Below, piece by piece: positions 56,720-64,000 of a stretch of DNA of 64,000 bases. Origin of the DNA: Schlesneria sp. DSM 10557. GTDB lineage: Bacteria > Planctomycetota > Planctomycetia > Planctomycetales > Planctomycetaceae. The notes below the pieces were generated by a model. That model did no database searches, was not told the origin of the DNA, and saw only the letters and a program-made list of their open reading frames with translations. A program made the position numbers and the translations under genes. The DNA is taken from NCBI RefSeq assembly GCF_041860085.1, contig NZ_CP124747.1:1922001-1986000 (forward strand). The letters are read 5' to 3'. The number at the start of each line of letters is the position of its first letter. Position 1 is the stretch's first letter.

Positions 56720-57037
56720 GTTGAACCTCAGAGGGAATCGAGTGACAACCGTCAGCCATTGTAGACCGCATGTTGGGTGAATTACAGGGTTCCGTCCACC
56801 CGCTGCCGGCTGGCATAATGACACTTGAACAAGCAGCGGGGGGTTACAGAGGCAACTTGCCACGCACCGAAGCCGTCGCGAGAGCTCACTTCTAATTCGA
56901 GAAGTTGAGAGGAAATGTTTGAGTCGATGCCCCATGCGAGGGCTCGTTCCCGGGAAGGGGAGTGTCCCATGAAGTCCATCGGGGAGGCCGCCAGCCGCGG
57001 ATTCTTCACCATCGAGACCGCGACAACACCGCGAATT
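56720..57037. other. Short intergenic region
   Basis: 318 bases between the starts/ends of minus-strand genes. A minus-strand frame (56782-57048) crosses it but has no recognisable character. It presumably contains the peptidase promoter. Confidence 0.4.
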
Positions 57038-57673
57038 TCAGTTGGCATCCACTCGCAACGACTTCCAGGCCGCGAGTGCCAACGGTTCGATTGCGGATCG
57101 CAGGTTACTGCTCACACGGCCCATCAGCCAGGCGCGCGCAAGATGAGCTGCAGGGCCAATAATCTGTGAGAAATACAGTTCCAGCGGCAGCTTGACTAAC
57201 TCACCACGCTCCGCGAACGGTCTCAGGCGCAAGGCAATTTTTTGCGCGAAGTTATCGCTCAGTTCCCGGTGCTTGGCGTTGATATCCCCCTGAACATCGG
57301 CCAGCCCTAATCGCGCCAGGTAAAGTGATAAGGCCGGTGCATTGATGACAATTTTGAGATGCGTCGAAATCAACGCGTGGATAACGCTTCGCAGCGATGT
57401 TTTTCGTTCGATCGAGCGTAGCATATCCCGCTCATAGCTCTGCATCCCTTCGAGAAATAGCGTCATGGCGATGTCATCTTTCCCTTCGAAAAGATGATAG
57501 ACGCTTCCCGTACTTGCGCCGGACGCGGCGCAGATTTGCGGCATTGTCGTGCCGGGGATCCCTTGCCGCAGAAAGAGCTCCAGAGATGCGTCCAGAATCT
57601 CTCGTCGGCGCTGGTCTGTCGCCTCGCGCCGACGACCGGGAGTGGTCGAGCGTGTTGACATGGGAATACTCAT
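57038..57673 (-). CDS. TetR-family transcriptional regulator
   Basis: 211 aa. The N-terminal helix-turn-helix (REILDASLELFLRQGIPGTTM, then ICAASGASTGSVYHLFEGKDDIAMTLF) is a clear TetR DNA-binding domain (~20-70). The C-terminal ligand domain is helical and not assignable; ligand unknown. Start: ATG at 57673, or the second Met at 57661. It is divergent from the PSD1 gene at 57775 with a 101-base gap, so it may regulate that operon or itself from a shared region. No palindromic operator was recognised there. Confidence 0.88.
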   Translation of the reverse strand: MSIPMSTRSTTPGRRREATDQRRREILDASLELFLRQGIPGTTMPQICAASGASTGSVYHLFEGKDDIAMTLFLEGMQSYERDMLRSIERKTSLRSVIHALISTHLKIVINAPALSLYLARLGLADVQGDINAKHRELSDNFAQKIALRLRPFAERGELVKLPLELYFSQIIGPAAHLARAWLMGRVSSNLRSAIEPLALAAWKSLRVDAN

Positions 57674-57774
57674 AAGATTAGAACCGTATTCTAAAGTTTT
57701 CAGGAATGGCCATGGCCCCGCCAGCGCATTCGCGCATAAACAACCCCTTATGATTCATCAACCAGGGTGAAAAG

Positions 57775-60531
57775 ATGATGCGACGAGATGGGCTTTTGAT
57801 TGCCATCCTGATGGGAGCGTTATTTCCATCACATATACTCCTGACGGGGTCCGAGGCACAAGAAACTCCGGCCTCGCAGGGCTTCAATTCAAACGACTCA
57901 GATACGTTCGACGTCGAACGGACCATTGCGCCACTCCTTCAGGCTCGCTGCCTGGAATGTCATGGCCGCAGGCAGCACGAAGGGGGGGTGCGGCTCGACT
58001 CGCGCGAAGCCATTCTTCGTGGCGGCGACAACCATCAGATCGTGATCGCCGGGAATGCCGATGAAAGCCGCTTGTTTCAACTCGTCACTGGCACTGCCCC
58101 GGATCACGTGGTTATGCCTCCTGAAGGTCCCCGCCTGCGACCTGAGCAGATCGAAGGACTCCGACGCTGGATCAACGAGGGCCTGCCCTGGCCCGACAGT
58201 CTCAGGCTGGACCGCTCTCCTGCTGAGATTGCGAGGTCCCACTGGTCTTTCAGACCCGTTGTCCGCCCACAGGTTCCGGTGATTGATGCGAACCCATCTC
58301 AGAAGCTGCTGGCGGATCAGGACGTTGCACCGGGACCGATTGACGGATTTGTTCTCGCGCGGCTTGAGTCAGAAGGACTAACACCAGCACCTCTGGCAAA
58401 CCGCCGGACATTGATTCGCCGTCTGACATTCGACCTCATCGGACTTCCTCCGACTCCGGCCGAAGTCGACGAGTTCGTCGCCGATCACTCTCCCGATGCG
58501 GTGGAACGTCTGGTCGATCGTCTGATCGCCTCACCTCATTACGGCGAACGCTGGGCACGACCCTGGCTCGACCTGTGCCACTACGGCGACACTGATGGAT
58601 ACCTGACCGACCAGAAACGCCCCGTTGCCTGGCGATATCGTCAATGGCTGATCGACGCTCTTAATAGCGACCTGCCGCTGACGGATTTCACGATGCAGCA
58701 GATCGCTGGTGATCTCATCCCCGGTGCCACCGAGCAGCAACTCCTGGGAACGGGCTTCCTGCGAAATACGCTCAGCAATCGAGAAGGGGGGGCCGACCTG
58801 GAGGAATATCGGGTCGAGCAGATTGTCGACCGGACAACGATGGTCGGCACCGCATGGCTCGGCTTAACAGTGGGATGTGCGCGTTGCCACGACCACAAAT
58901 TCGATCCGTTGTCACAGAGTGAGTTCTACGGACTTTACGCCTTCTTCAACAATGCCGACGAAGTCAACATCGCGGCACCGCTGCCTCACGAAAAAGATCA
59001 CTACGCCCGGGAAAAGCCGGACTACGACAAGCGACGAGCGGAGCTACTTGCCCCTCAACTCGAGGCGATCCTGGAACTCCAGGACCGCTGGGAAAAGAAA
59101 ATGCTGCACGCAGCAGCAAACCCCGGCCAGGATTATTTGTGGTTCCGTCAGTGGGAAATCCTGGGGCTCGTCTGGGGTGGGGAACTCGGCGAGGGGCAGC
59201 TCGAAGGGTGTCAGATCGTCCTGATTCCCATGGCCAGTCGCACCCAGGATCAACGCGATCGACTGCTCGACTATTTTCTCCGCTGGGGAGAATTAACCGA
59301 CCCTGCACGCTTCAAAGAATTGAAGCTACCGGAACTGCAAAGCCAACTCCTCGAACTGGCCAAGCAGGCACCGGTTGCGACCCGTGCACCGGTCATGCAG
59401 GAAGCGATAACACCGCGTCAGGCCTATCTGCACGTACGGGGTGATTTTCGAGTGGCTGGCGATGTCGTAAAACCGGCCATTCCTGAATGGCTGATGTTAA
59501 CAAATCTGACATCACAGAACTCCCTCGCTGCTGTGGGACCAGCAGCATCCGAATCAGGACCGGAGACGACATCCTTGGTCGCCAATACGACGAATGTCGC
59601 CGCGACCGGGGAATCGCCTTCACGTCTTGACCTGGCCAACTGGCTGACTTCGAAAGACAACCCGCTGACGAGCCGCGTCTTCGTCAATCGAGCCTGGCAG
59701 GAATTCTTCGGTCGAGGACTGGTCGAGACGGGGGATAATTTTGGTCTCAACGGCGACCGGCCCAGCCATCCCGAACTACTCGACTGGCTCGCAGATGAAC
59801 TGCATCGAACGGGGGGGAGCCTGAAGACGCTGCACCGACGAATCGCCACATCGCGGACCTACTGCCAGTCTTCGCATGTCCGGCCGGATCTCATCGTTCG
59901 CGACCCGCAGAATCGACTGCTCGCGCGCCAGGTGCCGCTGAGGCTTTCGGCCGAGCAGGTGAGAGACGCTTCCCTTGCTGTCAGCGGACTGCTTGCCGAC
60001 CAGATTGGGGGACCAAGCGTCTTTCCACCTCAACCCGAGTCGGTGTCGATGGAGGGTTTTGATCAAACCTGGAAAGCCAGTGAAGGTGCGGACCGAAACC
60101 GCAGAGGCCTCTACACCTGGCTGCAACGGCTTTCCCCCTATGCCCAGGGAGTCACGTTCGACGCTCCGACGAACTCACGCGTCTGTGTCCGCCGCGAACG
60201 ATCGAATACCCCGCTGCAGGCCCTCACCCTGCTCAACGATCCCATCTTCTGGGAGGCCGCGGAGTCACTTGCCGAACGAATCACGCGCGAAGGACCTGAC
60301 GATTTCGATGGCCGGCTGACGTACGGCTTTCAGCTCGTCCTGGGACGCCGTCCCGACCCATTCGAACAACAACGGCTGACAGACCACTTCCGAGAATTAA
60401 CTTCCCTGCCGCTCGAGCAGGTCGCCGCACCGCAGGGCTCGTCCGCTTCTCAGGACAGCTCCTCCCTCAGCGCCTGGACGAGTATCGCGAGCATCCTGCT
60501 GAATCTGCATGAGTTCATCACCCGTGAATAG
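57775..60531 (+). CDS. PSD1 and planctomycete cytochrome-c domain protein (DUF1549/DUF1553)
   Basis: 918 aa. A signal peptide ([22 protein letters not shown]) leads to a planctomycete cytochrome-c domain with heme motif Cys59-x2-Cys62-His63 ([18 protein letters not shown]). The PSCyt2/DUF1549 region starts near residue 185 ([14 protein letters not shown]), includes [19 protein letters not shown], and holds a second CxxCH ([11 protein letters not shown], near 368). The C-terminal PSD1/DUF1553 domain has [22 protein letters not shown] and [23 protein letters not shown]. These proteins are hallmarks of planctomycetes; function unproven, probably heme-linked redox or polysaccharide-related. Directly followed by its usual DUF1501 partner. 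Confidence 0.93.
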   Translation: MMRRDGLLIAILMGALFPSHILLTGSEAQETPASQGFNSNDSDTFDVERTIAPLLQARCLECHGRRQHEGGVRLDSREAILRGGDNHQIVIAGNADESRLFQLVTGTAPDHVVMPPEGPRLRPEQIEGLRRWINEGLPWPDSLRLDRSPAEIARSHWSFRPVVRPQVPVIDANPSQKLLADQDVAPGPIDGFVLARLESEGLTPAPLANRRTLIRRLTFDLIGLPPTPAEVDEFVADHSPDAVERLVDRLIASPHYGERWARPWLDLCHYGDTDGYLTDQKRPVAWRYRQWLIDALNSDLPLTDFTMQQIAGDLIPGATEQQLLGTGFLRNTLSNREGGADLEEYRVEQIVDRTTMVGTAWLGLTVGCARCHDHKFDPLSQSEFYGLYAFFNNADEVNIAAPLPHEKDHYAREKPDYDKRRAELLAPQLEAILELQDRWEKKMLHAAANPGQDYLWFRQWEILGLVWGGELGEGQLEGCQIVLIPMASRTQDQRDRLLDYFLRWGELTDPARFKELKLPELQSQLLELAKQAPVATRAPVMQEAITPRQAYLHVRGDFRVAGDVVKPAIPEWLMLTNLTSQNSLAAVGPAASESGPETTSLVANTTNVAATGESPSRLDLANWLTSKDNPLTSRVFVNRAWQEFFGRGLVETGDNFGLNGDRPSHPELLDWLADELHRTGGSLKTLHRRIATSRTYCQSSHVRPDLIVRDPQNRLLARQVPLRLSAEQVRDASLAVSGLLADQIGGPSVFPPQPESVSMEGFDQTWKASEGADRNRRGLYTWLQRLSPYAQGVTFDAPTNSRVCVRRERSNTPLQALTLLNDPIFWEAAESLAERITREGPDDFDGRLTYGFQLVLGRRPDPFEQQRLTDHFRELTSLPLEQVAAPQGSSASQDSSSLSAWTSIASILLNLHEFITRE

Positions 60532-60550
60532 CGGAAATGAGGTTACCTCG

Positions 60551-62038
60551 ATGTCCCCGACGACCGCCTCGAAGCCTGCTCTACCCGGAATGCCTTCCCT
60601 CAACCGGCGCTCTCTTCTCACCAGCTCGGCCTATGGCGTCGGAGGCATGGCACTCGCCAGCCTTCTCTCACAAGACGGTTACGCGAGCGGAGTGGGGGAT
60701 CTGACCACGCCTGGTTCCCAAGCGCCGAGCCCGTCCCGGCAACCCCACTTCACTCCGCGCGCGAAGAATGTCATCTTTCTCTTCATGGGGGGCGGACCGA
60801 GCCAACTGGATCTGTTTGACCCTAAGCCCGAAATGCAACGCTTGCACGGGCAACCGGTCCCTGAATCCTTCCTTCAGTCACTCGCCGATTCCGTGATCAA
60901 GGGTGGCGCAAGCGTCATGGCAAGCCCCCGCAAGTTCACGCGGTACGGCGAGTCGGGGATGGAGTTCTCTGACTTCCTGCCGCACCTGGGGACCTGTGCT
61001 GACGACCTCTGCATGGTCCGTTCGATGTTCACCACAACATCCAATCACGATCCCGGTCAGATGCTGTTCCAGTGTGGCACCACCCAGTTCGGCCACCCCT
61101 GCATGGGTTCCTGGGTGACATGGGGTCTTGGCAGCGAATCGCAGAACCTGCCCGGGTTCGTCGTACTATTGTCAAACTCGGGGAAGGGACTCGACTCGGG
61201 TTCCGCGGCCTGGAGCAGCGGATTTCTGCCGTCGAATTACCGGGGAGTCACCTTTCGCGGACAGGGGTCACCTATCCTGCATCTCGACAGCCCCCCAGGT
61301 GTCGACTCGAAGCTCCAGCGATCGAGACTGGATGCGCTGCGCGATCTGAATTCCCGTCGTTCGGCTGTCACCGGTGATCCCGAGATTGAGTCTCGTATCG
61401 CCGCGTATGAACTGGCCTATCGCATGCAGATCGCCGCCCCGGAACTGGTCGATCTTTCCAGTGAGACCGCGTCCACACTGGACGCGTACGGCCTGAATCA
61501 GGAAACCACGCGAGGGTTCGGCACAAATTGCCTGCTGGCTCGCCGCATGGTCGAGCGAGGGGTCCGCTTCGTCCAGCTCTATCACACAACCTGGGACGAC
61601 CATAGCGAGCTGAACAAAAACCTCTCCATCAATACTCGAATGACCGATCAGCCCGCTGCCGCACTCATCAAGGACCTGAAACAACGAGGATTACTGGAGG
61701 ATACGTTAGTCATCTGGGCAGGAGAATTTGGCCGGACACCGATGTATGAAGTCCGGCGCGGTCCCGGGACAGACCCCGAACGGGCCGGTCGGGATCATCA
61801 TCCCTTTGGCTTCACCGTTCTGCTGTCCGGTGGCGGGATTCGGAGCGGTCAGATTGTCGGCAGTACGGATGAACTCGGCTATCACGCGGCCGAAGACCCG
61901 ATTCATGTTCATGATCTCCAGGCCACGATCCTGCACTGCCTGGGACTAGACCATAGCCGACTGACATTCCGACATCAGGGGCGGGATTTCCGTCTGACCG
62001 ACGTGGCCGGCCACGTTCAGCAGAAACTTCTGGCGTAG
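60551..62038 (+). CDS. DUF1501 family protein, Tat-exported
   Basis: 495 aa from the ATG at 60551, chosen for GAGG eight bases upstream; an in-frame ATG at 60509 would overlap the preceding gene. The N-terminus contains a twin-arginine signal (NRRSLLTSSAYGVGGMALASLL). The body resembles the alkaline-phosphatase/sulfatase-like fold of DUF1501: VIFLFMGGGPSQLDLFDPKP, a TTWDDHSELNKN metal-like segment, LVIWAGEFGRTPM and GRDHHPFGFTVLLSGGG. It is the standard downstream partner of PSD1 genes, separated here by 19 bases, so the two are surely cotranscribed. Substrate unknown. Confidence 0.93.
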   Translation: MSPTTASKPALPGMPSLNRRSLLTSSAYGVGGMALASLLSQDGYASGVGDLTTPGSQAPSPSRQPHFTPRAKNVIFLFMGGGPSQLDLFDPKPEMQRLHGQPVPESFLQSLADSVIKGGASVMASPRKFTRYGESGMEFSDFLPHLGTCADDLCMVRSMFTTTSNHDPGQMLFQCGTTQFGHPCMGSWVTWGLGSESQNLPGFVVLLSNSGKGLDSGSAAWSSGFLPSNYRGVTFRGQGSPILHLDSPPGVDSKLQRSRLDALRDLNSRRSAVTGDPEIESRIAAYELAYRMQIAAPELVDLSSETASTLDAYGLNQETTRGFGTNCLLARRMVERGVRFVQLYHTTWDDHSELNKNLSINTRMTDQPAAALIKDLKQRGLLEDTLVIWAGEFGRTPMYEVRRGPGTDPERAGRDHHPFGFTVLLSGGGIRSGQIVGSTDELGYHAAEDPIHVHDLQATILHCLGLDHSRLTFRHQGRDFRLTDVAGHVQQKLLA

Positions 62039-62196
62039 CTGTGCCGTCGCCCCAGTCACTTCGCCAGTGACTTGCAAGGCCGCTTCCACGGGGGTCTGCT
62101 TGATTTCGAGGGCCGGTTGTTCCAGAATCGTCGGACATCCAGTGCAACTGGCGAGCGACTAGACGAAACCCCAAACGACAATGGAGCGATGGTCTA

Positions 62197-62874
62197 ATGT
62201 CGATTGAACGAGCTGAAAAGCTGAAAGAACTTTTGACAGACAAGTTCGTCGTTGTGGATGCAAGTGTTCCGGAGCTGCGACGGTTCGAAAACTGGACCGG
62301 CAAAGTACGCACCGTGAACATGAACTGTCGGGCTCTCGTCGAATTCGATGGACCAGTGGACATCGGCTGGTATGACATCGATCCCGACTACTTGAAAGTC
62401 GTTGACGCTCCCGTCAAGAAAGCCCCCCCCGCAGCGAAGACTGCGCCCGCGGCCAAGCCCCCCGTAGCAGCAGGAGCCCCCTCCGCAGCACCCAAACCTG
62501 CCGCCGCTGGCAAAAGCCCTCTCGACGCAATCCGAGCTCAGCAAAGCGCCAAGGCTGCTGCCGCATCTTCGGCTGCCCCGACTGCCGCCCCCGGCAAACC
62601 GTCTCCATTGGACATGATCCGCAAGCAGCAGGCTGCAAAAGCGGCTGCGGCGGCCGCTGCTCCGGCCGAATCGGTCGCCACGCCAGCACCGACTGCCGCA
62701 GCGCCAGAGGCTGCTGTCGCAGAACCAGTGCCTGCCGAACCAGTCGTCACGGAAGCAGCGTCTGCTCCTGCTCCTGCAGCCCCCGCCGCCGTTCCGACAA
62801 CGGGTCCCGATGGTCGTCCGCTCTCAAAACTTGAGATCATCCGGATGCAGCAGGCCGCGAAAAAAGGGGGATGA
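62197..62874 (+). CDS. Ala/Pro-rich protein with three L(D/E)xIRxQQ motifs
   Basis: 225 aa. Residues 1-70 form a small globular domain, probably a beta-barrel (LTDKFVVVDASVPELRRF, GKVRTVNMNCRALVEFDG, IGWYDIDPDYLKVV). The rest is Ala/Pro-rich linker carrying three similar helical motifs: SPLDAIRAQQSAKA (107-120), SPLDMIRKQQAAKA (136-149) and SKLEIIRMQQAAKK (210-223), the last at the extreme C-terminus. Such spaced short motifs look like docking peptides for a repeated partner. No family name is known to me. It is cytoplasmic (no signal). Downstream is hemL, 190 bases away. Confidence 0.7.
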   Translation: MSIERAEKLKELLTDKFVVVDASVPELRRFENWTGKVRTVNMNCRALVEFDGPVDIGWYDIDPDYLKVVDAPVKKAPPAAKTAPAAKPPVAAGAPSAAPKPAAAGKSPLDAIRAQQSAKAAAASSAAPTAAPGKPSPLDMIRKQQAAKAAAAAAAPAESVATPAPTAAAPEAAVAEPVPAEPVVTEAASAPAPAAPAAVPTTGPDGRPLSKLEIIRMQQAAKKGG

Positions 62875-63064
62875 CCGTTCTCCCACCGGGGACGGCTCCA
62901 GGAAAATCCTCACACCCCGTCCGAGGCTCACGCCGAGCTTTCGCATCGGGTTGCTGCGCCGCTATAACGGCGTCAGGCCCGTTTCCTCCATGGTTTTTGT
63001 CGTGTGGCCTCATCCAGACGAACAAAGGCCTGCTTCCTCACGTTTTCCGCCATAGACAGAACAC

Positions 63065-64000
63065 ATGACCTTCACACAGCAGAAGAGCCAGCAACACTTT
63101 AACCGTGCCCAGAAATCGATCCCCGGTGGGGTGAACAGTCCCGCTCGCGCTTTCGGTGGAGTTGGCGGAACCCCGGTCGTGATGGACCGTGCCGAGGGAG
63201 CCTACCTGTTTGATATCGATGGCAACCGGTACGTTGATTACATCGGTTCATGGGGGCCGCACATCCTGGGACACCGTCACCCGGCCGTCATCGCCGCGAT
63301 CCACAAAGCGCTCGAAAAGGGGACCAGCTTTGGTGCTCCGTGCGAACTGGAAACAGAACTGGCGGAACTGGTCATTGAGGCTGTTCCATCGATTGAACGA
63401 GTGCGAATGGTGAATTCCGGGACCGAAGCGACGATGAGCGCCATTCGCGTCGCCCGTGGATTCACCGGCCGGAATGTCCTCATCAAATTTGCCGGTTGCT
63501 ACCACGGACATGTCGACAGCCTGCTCGTCAAAGCGGGCAGCGGGGCACTCACACTCGGGACACCCTCCAGCCCGGGGGTCCCCGCCGGCTGCACTGCTGA
63601 CACGATCGTGCTCGAATACAACGATCCACAGCAGCTCGAGTCCGCCTTCGCAGCGCGCGGATCAGAAATTGCCGCCGTCATTCTGGAACCCGTCGTGGGA
63701 AATATGGGCGTGGTCATCCCGACGACCGAGTTCCTTCAGGCACTGCAGAGCCTGTGTCAAAAGCACGGTTCGCTGCTGATCTTCGACGAGGTCATGACCG
63801 GCTTCCGCGTAAGTTACGGGGGTGCGCAGAGCCTGTGGGGAATCCGGCCCGACCTGACCACACTCGGAAAGATCATCGGTGGCGGTCTTCCTGTCGGGGC
63901 CTACGGTGGCCGAGCTGACGTGATGAACTCCGTTTCACCCGTGGGGCCGGTCTATCAGGCAGGGACACTTTCGGGGAACCCTGTGGCCATGGCCAGTGGG
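63065..64000 (+). CDS. hemL: Glutamate-1-semialdehyde 2,1-aminomutase (3' end outside window)
   Basis: 312 codons present before the right edge; full family length is ~430. A PLP enzyme producing 5-aminolevulinate for tetrapyrrole synthesis via the C5 route. Features: [102 protein letters not shown] and the PLP-Lys in [15 protein letters not shown]. Starts at the ATG at 63065. The chain is intact to the edge. Confidence 0.97.
   Translation, partial: MTFTQQKSQQHFNRAQKSIPGGVNSPARAFGGVGGTPVVMDRAEGAYLFDIDGNRYVDYIGSWGPHILGHRHPAVIAAIHKALEKGTSFGAPCELETELAELVIEAVPSIERVRMVNSGTEATMSAIRVARGFTGRNVLIKFAGCYHGHVDSLLVKAGSGALTLGTPSSPGVPAGCTADTIVLEYNDPQQLESAFAARGSEIAAVILEPVVGNMGVVIPTTEFLQALQSLCQKHGSLLIFDEVMTGFRVSYGGAQSLWGIRPDLTTLGKIIGGGLPVGAYGGRADVMNSVSPVGPVYQAGTLSGNPVAMASG

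Noticed and set aside
1-64000. tRNA, rRNA or CRISPR loci
   Set aside because: No T-arm-like GGTTCRA context in a cloverleaf setting, no rRNA sequence and no evenly spaced direct repeats were found by reading intergenic stretches; a covariance-model scan would be decisive.

Overview
The window reads as the chromosome of a planctomycete. Lineage markers are a PSD1/planctomycete-cytochrome-c protein paired with a DUF1501 protein (57.8-62.0 kb), a Cys-rich YTV-type cell-wall protein (38.1-39.5 kb), a methanofuran-type C1 gene (mfnB, 10.2-11.0 kb), a sulfatase-like exported protein and an FGE-like lipoprotein. The genus cannot be fixed from the sequence. Core genes are G+C rich with strong third-position G/C preference.

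Layout. 0-4 kb, minus strand: partial SAM methyltransferase, DinG/XPD-type helicase, BtpA-family protein. 4-9 kb: a ThDP-dependent 2-oxoacid decarboxylase converging on a large exported sulfatase/SGNH fusion whose sulfatase active site looks dead. 9-17 kb: gcvT converging on mfnB, which is coupled to a DUF2079 membrane protein; a hypothetical gene; and a CPA2 antiporter carrying RCK, CBS and PTS-EIIA domains. 17.3-23 kb, plus strand: AlkA-like glycosylase and an RND efflux adaptor/permease pair without a TolC gene.

About 24.2-34.3 kb is a mobile-element scar zone: a clean IS630 copy, fragments of ISL3 (both ends, opposite strands) and ISKra4 transposases, an IS5-type element split by a +1 shift beside an older decayed copy of itself, a second IS5 element with a 3-bp target duplication, a fragment resembling the tail of a REP-associated transposase, and an Rhs core fragment. 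Among these sit three unfamiliar genes with an N-terminal signal or membrane segment: a secreted 346-aa orphan, a 601-aa RDD-domain protein, and a 142-aa protein resembling a membrane-tethered acyl carrier protein without its serine.

34.3-43.5 kb: zinc-type glucose 1-dehydrogenase, a degenerate Hpt/receiver protein, upp, the YTV protein, KDPG aldolase, a hypothetical gene, a small membrane protein and clpX with a clear terminator. 43.7-50.4 kb: SH3/PQ-repeat protein divergent from an SDR lacking the usual catalytic Lys, sufU, and the canonical rpsB-tsf-pyrH-frr block behind a recognisable promoter. 51-64 kb: SGNH protein, threonine dehydrogenase, FGE-like lipoprotein, M28 peptidase with PDZ, TetR regulator, PSD1/DUF1501 pair, an Ala/Pro-rich protein with three copies of an L(D/E)xIRxQQ motif, and the start of hemL.

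Recurring themes are enzyme folds with lost catalytic residues (sulfatase, FGE, SDR, receiver, ACP-like) and the mobile-element zone. No tRNA, rRNA or CRISPR array was recognised.
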